This document shows positions 7,594 to 15,187 of a stretch of 64,000 nucleotides of DNA, piece after piece (positions within the stretch are counted from its first letter, which is position 1; every line of letters starts with the position of its first letter). Position numbers and translations under genes: made by a program. The notes under the pieces were generated by a model that was given only the letters and a program-made list of their open reading frames with translations, ran no database searches and was not told the origin of the DNA. This stretch comes from Cryobacterium fucosi (GTDB taxonomy: Bacteria > Actinomycetota > Actinomycetes > Actinomycetales > Microbacteriaceae). Location of the stretch: NCBI RefSeq assembly GCF_004403515.1, contig NZ_SOHH01000087.1, positions 1 to 64,000 on the forward strand, written 5' to 3'.

Positions 7594-8935
7594 CCAGGAG
7601 ACGCTCCCGGAGCACGCGGCGGCGACCCTGCAGCATGACAGGTTCGCGGAGCAGTCGGTGCTCGGGTCGATGATGTTGGACGTGCGTGCGGTGTGGGATG
7701 TCATCGCGATTTGTGCGCCGACGGATTTTCACGATTGGCGGCATGAGGACATCGCCCGGACCATTGTTGGTCTGGCGCACCGGAACGAACCGACGGAACC
7801 GATCTCGGTGATCGCAGAGCTCACGAAGCTGGGCCTGTTGGATCGAGTCGGCGGGGTGTCGTATGTGTTCGAGTTGCAGGGTGTCCCGTCGGTGTGGTCG
7901 ACGGTCGCCCATTACGCGCAGATCGTGTTGGAGGCGTCGCTCCGCCGGGGACTGCTGGCTGCCGGTAACGAGATCACACAGCTGGGCAAGGTGGGTGTCG
8001 GGGACGTGTTCGAGCAGGTGGAGGCGGCGCGAGCCTTGGTGGATCAGGTGACCCGGTCGGCGAAGGTGGACGTGAAACCGATCGGGGACACGTTCGCCAA
8101 GATGATCGAGTCGCTGACGGAACCGCCCACGTTCGTGGAAACACCGTGGCGGGACCTGAACGACTTTATCGGCGGGTTACGGCCGGGGAAGCTGTACGTG
8201 ATAGGTGCCAGGCCAGGCAGCGGAAAATCCATTGTGGGGTTGCAGATCGCGGTGAGGCTCGCGCAGGTCGGGAACGTCGCGTTCGCGTCCCTGGAAATGT
8301 CTGAGGAGGACTTGCAGAAGCGGATGCTCGCACTGTTCGGGGAGGTGCACATGACGGCGCTGATGAATTCTTCCCTGTCGCCGGAGGATTGGGAGAAGGT
8401 CGCGAAGGTCCGGACGCGGGTGATGGGCGCCCCGATTTACATCGACGACCGGCCGGCGATGAACATCACGCAGATCAAGGCATTCGCCAGGTCGACGGCT
8501 CGGAAGGGGAAGCTCGCCGGGGTCGTCGTGGACTACCTGCAGCTGATGACGGACCGTGGCGGGGATAAAGCGCGGCATGAGGTGGTGGGCGAGTTCTCCC
8601 GCGAGCTCAAGATTTTGGCGCGTGAGCTGGAGGTGCCGGTGATCGCCCTGTCTCAGTTGAACCGGGCGTTGGAGAAGCGCACGTCGGGGAAGCCGTCGCT
8701 GTCGGATTTGCGGGAGTCGGGGGCGATTGAGCAGGACGCGGACGCGGTGATGTTGTTGCACCGTGAGGATGCGAATCCGAAGCGCCGGCACCTGGTGGAG
8801 GTGATTGTGGCGAAGAACCGTCACGGAAAAACGGGGACGTTGGAGTTGTTGTGGGAGGGCCAGTACGCGCGGGTTCAGCAGAGGTCGACGGTGTGGACGC
8901 CGACGACGGTCATCGAAGATCAAACACTCATCTGA
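7586..8935 (+). CDS. dnaB: Replicative DNA helicase, DnaB family
   Basis: A 449-residue hexameric replicative helicase. The N-terminal DnaB domain (about residues 10-115) contains the E-Q-S-V-L-G-S-M-M-L-D signature, a linker helix follows, and the RecA-like ATPase has Walker A G-A-R-P-G-S-G-K-S at 207-215, an S-L-E-M-S segment, and a Walker B-like V-V-D-Y-L-Q-L-M near 312-319. Length equals that of bacterial DnaB. It drives phage fork movement with the initiator encoded just upstream, with which it overlaps. An internal Arg finger region near the C terminus (H-R-E-D) also fits the family. Confidence 0.93.
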   Translation: MSDQETLPEHAAATLQHDRFAEQSVLGSMMLDVRAVWDVIAICAPTDFHDWRHEDIARTIVGLAHRNEPTEPISVIAELTKLGLLDRVGGVSYVFELQGVPSVWSTVAHYAQIVLEASLRRGLLAAGNEITQLGKVGVGDVFEQVEAARALVDQVTRSAKVDVKPIGDTFAKMIESLTEPPTFVETPWRDLNDFIGGLRPGKLYVIGARPGSGKSIVGLQIAVRLAQVGNVAFASLEMSEEDLQKRMLALFGEVHMTALMNSSLSPEDWEKVAKVRTRVMGAPIYIDDRPAMNITQIKAFARSTARKGKLAGVVVDYLQLMTDRGGDKARHEVVGEFSRELKILARELEVPVIALSQLNRALEKRTSGKPSLSDLRESGAIEQDADAVMLLHREDANPKRRHLVEVIVAKNRHGKTGTLELLWEGQYARVQQRSTVWTPTTVIEDQTLI

Positions 8936-8949
8936 GGAGAGGAAAAGTC

Positions 8950-9141
8950 ATGAGCAGACGTACGGAACGGGAAAGGGAGCGGCGGCAGGAGCGGGCGGCT
9001 GCGATCGCGGCGCTTGCTGCGAAGCAGGGGTGCACGTTGGAGGTCGCGGAGGCGCGCTTGGACGTGATCCTTGGGGCGATGTTCGGTCAAACGGATGAGG
9101 AGCGCGCTGATCGTCTGGTGCGGGCTGGCTGGGCCGACTGA
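8950..9141 (+). CDS. Hypothetical small basic protein
   Basis: A 63-residue protein with a strongly charged Arg/Glu N-terminus (likely helical), then a short predicted globular part. The ATG at 8950 has a good ribosome binding site, GAGGAGAGG, about eight bases upstream, which decides the start. Function unknown. Confidence 0.65.
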   Translation: MSRRTERERERRQERAAAIAALAAKQGCTLEVAEARLDVILGAMFGQTDEERADRLVRAGWAD

Positions 9142-9296
9142 TGCACGGCTGGTTCTGGGTGCTGTTCTTCGTGGCCCTCGGGTGCCTATGGTTCGGGTTT
9201 CTCGTGAATGCGATCCTCGCGTACCGGGACCTGCGCCGTGTCCGGCGGGAAATTCGGAGAATAGATTCCTCTGGTACGGGCGGGCTGGGCGACTGA
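9141..9296 (+). CDS. Small single-span membrane protein
   Basis: A 51-residue open frame starting at an ATG that shares a base with the previous stop (TGATG) and ending at TGA 9294-9296. Residues 4-27 are strongly hydrophobic and aromatic, followed by a basic Arg-rich cytoplasmic tail, giving one membrane span. Function unknown. Confidence 0.6.
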   Translation: MHGWFWVLFFVALGCLWFGFLVNAILAYRDLRRVRREIRRIDSSGTGGLGD

Positions 9297-9502
9297 TGAC
9301 TGAGTTCCTCGCAAGGTGGGGCGGGTTGTGCGGGTCGTGCTACGACCACATCGAACTGGGCGACCTGGTGCACTACGTGAACGACGACCTCGTGCACGTG
9401 GACTGTGAACCGTACGAGGTCCCCGACGAAAAGACGGTCGTGTGCACGACCTGCTGGATACAGAAACCATGCGAATGCGACGACACAGGGAGAGACGAAT
9501 GA
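9296..9502 (+). CDS. Cys-rich zinc-binding-like small protein
   Basis: A 68-residue protein coupled to both neighbours by ATGA or TGATG overlaps. Cysteine pairs (C-G-S-C near 12-15 and C-T-T-C near 50-53) plus further Cys and His residues suggest one zinc ribbon. Function unknown. Confidence 0.6.
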   Translation: MTEFLARWGGLCGSCYDHIELGDLVHYVNDDLVHVDCEPYEVPDEKTVVCTTCWIQKPCECDDTGRDE

Positions 9503-10005
9503 GTGAGCGCGAAGAACTGATTAAGGCCACGCACCAGTGGCTCGACACGGGCGGGATTCACCCGGCATACGCGGCGGTGGTTCGCACGCTGCTCGCCGCC
9601 CTCGAATCCCCTCCCGCAGCGGAGGAGCAGGAACACTGCGGCCTCGGCAGCTGTGCCGCGACGGGAGGCCACGAGGGCACATGCGCCGAGGCGAGCGGTT
9701 GGGATGTCGAGGGAGAGCCGGAACGGGAAGCGCTGATAACTGAACTCAGGGAGTGCGGGGCGGGGGACATTCGCTTCGGTATTTCTGACATCGCAGACGC
9801 AATCCTCGCTGCTGGCTACCGACGAGAGCCTGAGCCGCGAGAGGTCTCGACGGTTGAGGAGTTGGACGCGAAAACCCTACTGGCGCAGGTATGGGACGAC
9901 GGGTTCACTGAGCACGTCCGACAAGAAACCATGCAGCGCGCAGACCCGAGCCACCCGATCACCCGCGTCAACCCGTATTTGAATCTGAAGGCAGGTGAGT
10001 CGTGA
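9499..10005 (+). CDS. Hypothetical phage protein
   Basis: A 168-residue acidic protein. The ATG at 9499 overlaps the upstream stop and is preceded by GGGAGAGACGA; an ORF start at 9442 would lie in the previous gene. The middle has a short Cys/His cluster (C-G-L-G-S-C...H-E-G-T-C) which could bind a metal. Otherwise no recognisable domain. Confidence 0.6.
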   Translation: MSEREELIKATHQWLDTGGIHPAYAAVVRTLLAALESPPAAEEQEHCGLGSCAATGGHEGTCAEASGWDVEGEPEREALITELRECGAGDIRFGISDIADAILAAGYRREPEPREVSTVEELDAKTLLAQVWDDGFTEHVRQETMQRADPSHPITRVNPYLNLKAGES

Positions 10006-10142
10006 TTATCGCCATCTCGCTGAGCATCGTCGGCGCCTTGGTCCTCTGCCTGGTCGTCGCGGAAACCATTCTGATTCGGGAACGGCGCCGGGGTAACCGG
10101 GTCGGCCCGAACCTGAAACCGTTCAACACGAAGGACCGCTGA
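10002..10142 (+). CDS. Small single-span membrane protein
   Basis: A 46-residue frame from the GTG at 10002, overlapping the previous stop by four bases, to the TGA at 10140-10142. Residues 2-22 form one hydrophobic span; an Arg-rich tail follows. Similar in build to the protein at 9141 but not obviously related in sequence. Confidence 0.55.
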   Translation: MIIAISLSIVGALVLCLVVAETILIRERRRGNRVGPNLKPFNTKDR

Positions 10143-10144
10143 CG

Positions 10145-10882
10145 ATGGTCCGGGTGTGTGCGAGAGGGTGCGTCATCACCGGCCGTCACCTGCCGTCGTG
10201 CCCGGGTAATTGCGCCGGGTGTTTCCCGGTGCTCGCGTACCAGGGTGCAATGATCTGCGAGGGGTGCGCGGATCGGCTCAGGTCGACGATTGGTGACGCC
10301 GCCGACCTGTGCGCGCACATAAGGTCCATGGTCGACCCGTTGAAAGCTCAGGTGTTCGACCGGGAGAAACTGTCGGGCGGGAAGCTGTCACATTCGCCCG
10401 CGCCGGTGAGCGTTGACCTGTTAGACGCGGGAACGGACGTGTACGACATCCTGTCGTGGTGGGCGTCATACTTCGGCGACCCGACCGTGTACCGGCCGCT
10501 GCCGGTGTCCCTGAGCCCGGAGGAAGTGCACGCGGCAGTGAAGTGGCCGGCCGATTTCCTGCTGTTCAGGTTCGAGCAGGTTTGCAACGACTCGTGGGTG
10601 GTGATGTTCTCCCGGAAGGTCATCGACTGGCCGGAGCAACCCGAGGGCCCGGACGAGACGGAGGGGTGGACCATCTGGAAGGCTCTGCTCCGGTTCCCGT
10701 TGGAGCGGCCCGCGCATTGGGCCGTGAAGCCGTGTCCGGCGTGCGGTGTCCGAACGGTGAGGGTGACACCGCCGAGGCGCGGGAACGACCCGACGTTGTA
10801 CGTGTGCCGGTCGTGCACATGGTTTCCCCCGTTCGTCGAGCGGGAGCTGTGGACACAATATTTTGAGGGGACGTTCTGGTGA
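10145..10882 (+). CDS. Phage protein with two zinc-ribbon-like ends
   Basis: A 245-residue protein. The N-terminal 40 residues carry several Cys and a His (C-x3-C, C-x3-C-x2-C, C-x2-C), and a second ribbon near the C-terminus has C-P-A-C and C-R-S-C pairs. The middle region is Trp-rich and probably helical. Zinc ribbons at both ends suggest nucleic-acid or protein binding; proteins of this type are common in Microbacterium-type phages (from memory) and lack an assigned function. Confidence 0.65.
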   Translation: MVRVCARGCVITGRHLPSCPGNCAGCFPVLAYQGAMICEGCADRLRSTIGDAADLCAHIRSMVDPLKAQVFDREKLSGGKLSHSPAPVSVDLLDAGTDVYDILSWWASYFGDPTVYRPLPVSLSPEEVHAAVKWPADFLLFRFEQVCNDSWVVMFSRKVIDWPEQPEGPDETEGWTIWKALLRFPLERPAHWAVKPCPACGVRTVRVTPPRRGNDPTLYVCRSCTWFPPFVERELWTQYFEGTFW

Positions 10883-11073
10883 AGGGTTGGCTGACGTTGG
10901 ATGAGGCCGCGGCCCGGGTGGGCAGGTCGAAGCGAACAATCTACCGGTGGGTGCAGGACGGTTCCCTGACAATCCACGTCGATAGGGTTATCGAAGAGAA
11001 GCTGCTGAAAGTGGACCTGGCGAAACGTCAACGGGTCGGCCGACCAAGGGCAATGAAGGGAATGACACGATGA
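10879..11073 (+). CDS. Small helix-turn-helix (MerR/excisionase-like) protein
   Basis: A 64-residue DNA-binding protein, GTG start overlapping the previous stop. The sequence W-L-T-L-D-E-A-A-A-R-V-G-R-S near residues 3-16 followed by T-I-Y-R-W-V-Q-D-G is a classic winged helix-turn-helix of the MerR/excisionase (HTH_17) class. In phages such proteins act as excisionases or small regulators. It is far from the integrase in this map, so a regulatory role is as likely as excision. Confidence 0.75.
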   Translation: MKGWLTLDEAAARVGRSKRTIYRWVQDGSLTIHVDRVIEEKLLKVDLAKRQRVGRPRAMKGMTR

Positions 11074-11318
11074 ACGCGATATGGGTGCTTTTGCTGGTGC
11101 CATCGATGATGGTCGGATGGGCTGTGGGGGTTCACATGGGCAGGAAGCCGGCTCACGACCCGCGGAGTACGAGATCCTACCGTCGGGACGCTGCAATGGC
11201 TGGCTGGATTGCCGGGCGTACCGATAGGGCCGCGGTCAGTATTCGCGGCCAATTGGAACGAAAGTATCCTCCGGGATTCTTGATACCTGAGCGCTTTGAT
11301 GGAATGACACGCTTGTAA
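11070..11318 (+). CDS. Hypothetical membrane-anchored small protein
   Basis: An 82-residue protein with an N-terminal hydrophobic segment (residues 3-22) that is either a signal anchor or an uncleaved signal, and a basic, soluble C-terminal part. It is the last gene of the early operon before the hairpin at 11367. Function unknown. Confidence 0.6.
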   Translation: MNAIWVLLLVPSMMVGWAVGVHMGRKPAHDPRSTRSYRRDAAMAGWIAGRTDRAAVSIRGQLERKYPPGFLIPERFDGMTRL

Positions 11319-11366
11319 TTCATGGCAAACCTGGCACGAATACTGGTACGCTAGACGTAGTTGAGG

Positions 11367-11390
11367 AATCCGCCCGAGGGGCGGATTTTC
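11367..11390 (+). terminator. Hairpin ending the early operon
   Basis: A perfect 9-bp inverted repeat (11367-11375 with 11379-11387, loop GAG) followed by TTCTC. Its weak T tract makes it a probable, not certain, intrinsic terminator. It sits 50 bases past the stop of the early operon and just before the next coding region. Confidence 0.6.
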
Positions 11391-11427
11391 TCGTTAACGG
11401 GGGCTTTCATGTGGATGGGAGCGGGGG

Positions 11428-11586
11428 ATGAATTCGGGCAAAATTCAGGACGACCTGCTCGACAAGATCGCCGGACTGATCGCGAACCGTGATTCGACGT
11501 TGAAACAGATTGAGGTGTGGATCGAGTCTGAACCCGGTCTGCTGGAAGTCCTCGACGACATCCGTCTACACCTGACCGCGGGCTGA
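11428..11586 (+). CDS. Hypothetical small acidic protein
   Basis: A 52-residue frame from the ATG at 11428, with GGGAGCGGGG upstream as ribosome binding site, to the TGA at 11584-11586. It is acidic and helical. It is the first gene after the early-operon hairpin, so it may open the next transcription unit. Confidence 0.55.
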   Translation: MNSGKIQDDLLDKIAGLIANRDSTLKQIEVWIESEPGLLEVLDDIRLHLTAG

Positions 11587-11597
11587 GAGCACGTGCG

Positions 11598-12107
11598 ATG
11601 TTCGATTCGGATCTCACGGGCCAGATTGGCCTGGTCGTCAAAGCTGTAGGGTTCTGGCCGCGGGTCATAGCTCACGTCACAGCCTCACCCGCACACCATG
11701 TGATCATCCATGTCGGCGCGGGCCAGTGCATCAGCGCAGAGCCCGGCGGTACCCGCCTGCGGCCGGTGAGAGACTTTCCCGGGGCTGTGTGGTCACGGTT
11801 CCCGTTCACCCGGAAGCAACGGCTCAGCATCGCGTTCTGGGCGCGTAACCGGTACGGCCGCCCGTACAACTACGCGGCGTTCGTCGCGATCGGTGTGGCC
11901 CTGATGTTGAAGCGTTCGACCCCTGAATGGGTGGAGCGGTTCCTAATGACGGATCGTTCGTATGAGTGCGCGCAGCTCGCGGACGCGGCCCTGATGCACG
12001 CCGGGGTGCATGTGTTCCGTGACGGCCGACCGTATGGCGCCGTGTATCCGGGGTCGTTCGTGAAGGTATGGGAGCACTTCGGGTGGTGGCCTGATGGTCC
12101 AGCCTGA
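11598..12107 (+). CDS. Permuted NlpC/P60-like (papain-fold) phage protein
   Basis: A 169-residue protein with the order His first, Cys later, as in circularly permuted NlpC/P60 enzymes of the YiiX type. A His-His pair is near residues 32-33 in a strand followed by an H-V-G-A-G turn, and the candidate nucleophile is the Cys in Y-E-C-A-Q-L-A-D near 118. Such enzymes cleave peptide or amide bonds. In the late region, between the early hairpin and the terminase, it could process cell wall or virion protein; it is not coupled to the lysis genes. It overlaps the next gene by 14 bases. Confidence 0.6.
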   Translation: MFDSDLTGQIGLVVKAVGFWPRVIAHVTASPAHHVIIHVGAGQCISAEPGGTRLRPVRDFPGAVWSRFPFTRKQRLSIAFWARNRYGRPYNYAAFVAIGVALMLKRSTPEWVERFLMTDRSYECAQLADAALMHAGVHVFRDGRPYGAVYPGSFVKVWEHFGWWPDGPA

Positions 12108-12369
12108 CATCGACGAAGATGTGGTCGTCGACCTCGATTTCGAGCCGGTGATCGCGTGCGAGGGCCGGGATCATAATCGGGGGATGTCGGGTCATATCCC
12201 CGACGCGCCGGGCGCGTTCATGGTCATCTCGCCGTGCCATGGACCGAAGGTCATTCAGTGTGCGCCGCGGGTCGCAGCTATGCGGTTCAGTGGCCTGTTG
12301 CACTGCTCGGTGTGTCGTATGGAACACCTGGTCGAGGAGTACCGGTTCCTCCCGATCAAGGGTGAGTGA
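12094..12369 (+). CDS. Hypothetical phage protein with Cys/His residues
   Basis: A 91-residue protein, acidic at the N-terminus, with Cys and His residues scattered as C-E-G-R-D-H, C-H-G and C-S-V-C. These could form a zinc site. Function unknown; coupled to the HNH gene downstream by a TGATG overlap. Confidence 0.55.
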   Translation: MVQPDIDEDVVVDLDFEPVIACEGRDHNRGMSGHIPDAPGAFMVISPCHGPKVIQCAPRVAAMRFSGLLHCSVCRMEHLVEEYRFLPIKGE

Positions 12370-12716
12370 TGGGTCACGAGAGCTTGAACTATCGGCGGGG
12401 TCGCGGCGGCCGCCCGTTCGAGCGGTTGAAGAAACAGGTTTACGCGACGGAGACGGTTTGCCGGAAGTGCGGCCGGCGGGTGGATCTGGACCTCCCATAC
12501 CGTGACCCGGACACGGGGAAGGTCAACCGGATGTCGAAGAGCATCGGGCACACCACAGAGCTCGACGCCGGAGGGCATCCGTACGACGGGCATCTGGAGC
12601 ACAACTCATGCAACTCTTCGGCGGGGGCTAGGTACGGGAACGCGAAGCACGGCCACGGCAGCGCACCGGAGCCTGAGGTTCAGTGTTCGGCCGATTGGGA
12701 GAACAACGACTGGTAG
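12369..12716 (+). CDS. HNH endonuclease upstream of terminase
   Basis: A 115-residue HNH nuclease. Cys pair C-R-K-C at about 32-35, the G-H segment near 62, and the H-x-x-C-N catalytic end (L-E-H-N-S-C-N near 78-84) followed by G-A-R-Y-G-N match the HNH fold. HNH proteins next to the terminase commonly assist DNA packaging at cos sites in siphoviruses. The ATG at 12369 shares a base with the previous stop. About 2 kb and several small genes separate it from the large terminase, more than usual. Confidence 0.78.
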   Translation: MGHESLNYRRGRGGRPFERLKKQVYATETVCRKCGRRVDLDLPYRDPDTGKVNRMSKSIGHTTELDAGGHPYDGHLEHNSCNSSAGARYGNAKHGHGSAPEPEVQCSADWENNDW

Positions 12717-12724
12717 GGGGCGTG

Positions 12725-12958
12725 ATGGCTGTTCTGAACCTGGGCACGGCGTTCGCTGCCGCGGTCATCAAGTATGCGGGCCTTGACCCGCTAGTGCATG
12801 ACCCGGACACGATGGTCATCGACATGGTCCCGGCAACCGGCCTGGCCACGGTCAGGGTCACGCGCACGTTCAGTGTGGACACTACGGTGCTGCGGAAGCT
12901 CATCGGGTCTACGGCCCTCCCGGGCGAGGTGGCACCGCCGCCGCAGGTGAAGCCGTGA
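12725..12958 (+). CDS. Hypothetical phage protein
   Basis: A 77-residue protein starting at the ATG at 12725, which follows GTAGGGGGCG as ribosome binding site. It alternates short hydrophobic and polar stretches, with a Pro-rich end. Function unknown. Confidence 0.55.
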   Translation: MAVLNLGTAFAAAVIKYAGLDPLVHDPDTMVIDMVPATGLATVRVTRTFSVDTTVLRKLIGSTALPGEVAPPPQVKP

Positions 12959-13007
12959 CGGACGCCGAGATCGACCTGGAGATGACGTACACCACGTACG
13001 GGCAGTC

Positions 13008-13127
13008 ATGCCGGGCACACCGGACGGGAATCTGGTCGAGTGCCGCCGCAACTACGGGCACGAGCAGGACCATGCGACGCCGGCGGGGACTCGTGTGATC
13101 CGTTGGACGACCGGCCGGGCTGAATGA
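13008..13127 (+). CDS. Doubtful short ORF, possibly frameshifted gene
   Basis: A 39-residue frame from the ATG at 13008 to the TGA at 13125-13127 looks protein-like (a Cys-Arg-Arg-Asn-Tyr-Gly-His segment). A second frame starts at the GTG at 12955, overlapping the previous stop as real genes here do, but ends early in an Arg-rich stretch. Either the 39-residue gene is real, or the two frames are halves of one gene broken by a frameshift near 13005. Confidence 0.35.
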   Translation: MPGTPDGNLVECRRNYGHEQDHATPAGTRVIRWTTGRAE

Positions 13128-13137
13128 GCGTTTCATC

Positions 13138-13227
13138 TGGTACAAAGTCACCCGATTCACGGGGGTTAGACCACACCGGGAAAAGCGCAACCGCGTAAAC
13201 ATGCGGAAGTGCACGATGTTTGTACCA
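13138..13227. promoter_or_regulatory. Inverted repeat upstream of the nuclease gene
   Basis: The 9-mer TGGTACAAA at 13138-13146 is repeated in inverse orientation at 13219-13227, 72 bases apart, in the untranslated stretch before the thermonuclease-like gene. The layout resembles two operator half-sites that flank a promoter, but no clear -35/-10 pair is visible. Confidence 0.35.
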
Positions 13228-13249
13228 AGAAGAGGGGGTGAACGTCACA

Positions 13250-13591
13250 ATGGAGCCCACATTCACCTACTTCGCACGCGTCGAACGTTGGGTCGACGGA
13301 GACACTGTGTGGCTCACCGTTGACCTCGGCTTCCGTATCACCGCACGGACAGACTTCCGCCTCTACGGCATCAATACCCCGGAGCGGAACCAGCCGGGCT
13401 ATGCGGAAGCGAACGCCCGCGTGAACATTCTCGCGCCGGCGGGAACGATCGTCCCGATCAAGACGTACAAGAACCCTGACAAGTACGGTCGCTGGCTCGT
13501 GGACATCTACACCCCAGACCAGCGCACCCTCAACGGCATCCTCATCTCCGAGGGCCTCGCTGTTCCTTACTTCGGTGGCTCACGCACCTAA
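13250..13591 (+). CDS. Thermonuclease (staphylococcal-nuclease-fold) family protein
   Basis: A 113-residue SNase-like protein. The family core D-G-D-T-V near residues 13-17 holds metal-binding Asp residues, R-L-Y-G-I-N-T-P-E near 36-44 holds catalytic Arg and Glu, and K-Y-G-R-W-L near 79-84 carries the second Arg. It would cut DNA or RNA with calcium. No signal peptide is present, so it acts inside the cell. I chose the ATG at 13250; earlier starts (TTG 13220, GTG 13238) are possible. It has its own upstream space and a downstream hairpin, so it may be a single-gene unit. Confidence 0.75.
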   Translation: MEPTFTYFARVERWVDGDTVWLTVDLGFRITARTDFRLYGINTPERNQPGYAEANARVNILAPAGTIVPIKTYKNPDKYGRWLVDIYTPDQRTLNGILISEGLAVPYFGGSRT

Positions 13592-13596
13592 CAGAC

Positions 13597-13640
13597 TCAC
13601 ACCCTGCCTGGCTGGCCGCCTCACCCTGGGCAGGGTGTGA
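13597..13640 (+). terminator. Perfect 12-bp hairpin after the thermonuclease gene
   Basis: Arms 13597-13608 and 13629-13640 are perfectly complementary with a 20-base loop. There is no T tract behind it, so it may act as an mRNA end stabiliser or attenuator rather than an intrinsic terminator. Confidence 0.5.
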
Positions 13641-13661
13641 CCCAAACAGATTGGTGATCTC

Positions 13662-14018
13662 ATGCCGTTCAATAACGTATCCGGTATCGGTATCAGGGAA
13701 ACCCCTGTTCCGTCAGCAGCAGCCACAACCTCGGGGGCAACAGCTGCCCTATCTGATTACGGTGTGGCGAAAACGATCCGGGCACAGCTCAACGTCACGG
13801 CAGCATCAGGGACAGTGCCCACTCTCGACGTCACCATTCAGGACTCCATCGATGGCGGTGCCACCTGGAACACGGTGGGCACGTTCACTCAGAAGACCGC
13901 GGCATCCCGTGAGGTCATCAACGTCACTATCCCGTTCAGCAACACCCTTCGCGCAGCATGGACTATCGCGGGCACCACACCATCATTCACGTTCGCCATC
14001 GACTGGTACGCCGAATGA
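13662..14018 (+). CDS. Putative beta-sandwich virion protein
   Basis: A 118-residue protein rich in Thr, Ser, Ala and Val with alternating strands and no charged helices. It has the look of a small virion decoration or tail-associated beta-sandwich protein. It lies before the terminase, which is unusual for a decoration protein, so the assignment is tentative. Confidence 0.55.
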   Translation: MPFNNVSGIGIRETPVPSAAATTSGATAALSDYGVAKTIRAQLNVTAASGTVPTLDVTIQDSIDGGATWNTVGTFTQKTAASREVINVTIPFSNTLRAAWTIAGTTPSFTFAIDWYAE

Positions 14019-14084
14019 CCCAACACTTCCCGGCACCTTTGCCGGGTTGACCATATCCGAATCAAACACCTTGGAGAAGCGCAC

Positions 14085-14432
14085 ATGTCTGAACAGATCC
14101 CCACTATTGGCCGCATCGTGCTCTACACGCTGACTGAGGTGGATGCGCAACGCATCAACTCGAAGCGTGAAGCGTCCGCGACCTATATCAAAGCGTTCCA
14201 CGAGAACCCCACCAAGCACGGCGAGATGCAACACAGCGGGAACCCGGTCGAGCCTGGCATGGTCTTCCCGCTCATCATCACCCGCGTATGGGGAATCACA
14301 CCGACGTCGGCGGTCAACGGTCAGGTGCTACTCGATGGCAACGACTCATTGTGGGTGACGAGCACCTCAGCGCAAGGCAAGAGCGAGTACTCCGCCACGC
14401 AGGGCCACTTCACCTGGCCGACCCGCGAGTAG
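14085..14432 (+). CDS. Conserved hypothetical phage protein
   Basis: A 115-residue protein of a type common in actinophages: an I-G-R-I-V-L-Y-T-L opening strand, a helix with D-A-Q-R-I-N, then strands with N-P-V-E-P-G-M-V-F-P-L and a W-G rich end. The family has no assigned function that I know. Ribosome binding site TTGGAGAAG lies nine bases before the ATG. Confidence 0.65.
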   Translation: MSEQIPTIGRIVLYTLTEVDAQRINSKREASATYIKAFHENPTKHGEMQHSGNPVEPGMVFPLIITRVWGITPTSAVNGQVLLDGNDSLWVTSTSAQGKSEYSATQGHFTWPTRE

Positions 14433-14444
14433 CAGGAGGCAGCA

Positions 14445-14579
14445 ATGACCAGACACACGGACCCGTGCGACCGTGCACCCCGAGGGTGGTGGTGCTCACG
14501 CACTCACGGTCACAACGGACCATGCGCAGCAAGACGACGCGGCATCGCGAGGCTCTGGCACGTACTCACACACGCGTGA
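14445..14579 (+). CDS. Small Cys/His-rich phage peptide
   Basis: A 44-residue frame with a strong AGGAGGCAGCA ribosome binding site before the ATG at 14445. Cys at about 8, 17 and 27 and several His and Trp residues could form a small metal site. Too short for a domain assignment; function unknown. Confidence 0.5.
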   Translation: MTRHTDPCDRAPRGWWCSRTHGHNGPCAARRRGIARLWHVLTHA

Positions 14580-14677
14580 CCATCGCCACATCGGTAATAA
14601 ATACCCTCTGACCAGCACTTTTTTAGAGTTCAGGGGTCACGATAGACCGCGGTTTCTCTTAAAATATCTCTCCCCGA
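14580..14677 (+). promoter_or_regulatory. AT-rich gap before terminase, possible late promoter
   Basis: This 98-base gap is much more AT-rich than its surroundings, with T-runs near 14618-14624 and a TAAAAT hexamer at 14660-14665 that could be a -10 element. No convincing -35 element stands at the right distance. It precedes the packaging genes, where a late promoter is plausible. Confidence 0.3.
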
Positions 14678-15187
14678 TTGTTTGAGGTGGTGGGTACGTT
14701 GGCACCTTTGCCGCAGCATGGGACGCAGCGTCGGTATCGGTTGGAGTTGAAGTCGGGGACTGTGTGTGATCGGTGTCGTGCGGCGAATACTCAGGCGAAG
14801 CGGTCGCAGCGGGCTCGTGCTCGTCAGCGGGGGGCGTCGCCGGTTTTGTCGTTGGTGGGCAACGTACCGGTTGTACGTGGGGACGTACCACCCTCTGGTG
14901 ATGTTGAGCGGACGCCGACGGAGGTTGCGGTGATCGCTGATTTGGGTTCGGTGTCGGTGGAGACGCCGTTCTATTACTCGTTGCGGGCGGCGGCTTTGGT
15001 GTTGGCGCGTGAGATTGATACGTCGAAGTTGGCGAAGGCGCCGCTGGTGAAGCAGCTGGTGGATACGATTCGCGAGTTGAGGGGGAAGGCGGGCCCTGGT
15101 GGTAGTTCGATCGATGCCATCCTCCGGGAGCTCGCAGCGCCGCTCCCTGGCGTTGCCCCGGTTTCAGACCCCGAGGAACCTGGATAA
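14678..15187 (+). CDS. Putative small terminase subunit
   Basis: About 169 residues from the TTG at 14678 (alternative GTG starts at 14687 and 14690). The N-terminus has a C-D-R-C pair in a basic region, and the C-terminal half is helical with a Lys/Arg-rich patch. It is called small terminase mainly because it directly precedes and overlaps the large subunit. It would bind the packaging site and recruit the large subunit. Confidence 0.6.
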   Translation: MFEVVGTLAPLPQHGTQRRYRLELKSGTVCDRCRAANTQAKRSQRARARQRGASPVLSLVGNVPVVRGDVPPSGDVERTPTEVAVIADLGSVSVETPFYYSLRAAALVLAREIDTSKLAKAPLVKQLVDTIRELRGKAGPGGSSIDAILRELAAPLPGVAPVSDPEEPG

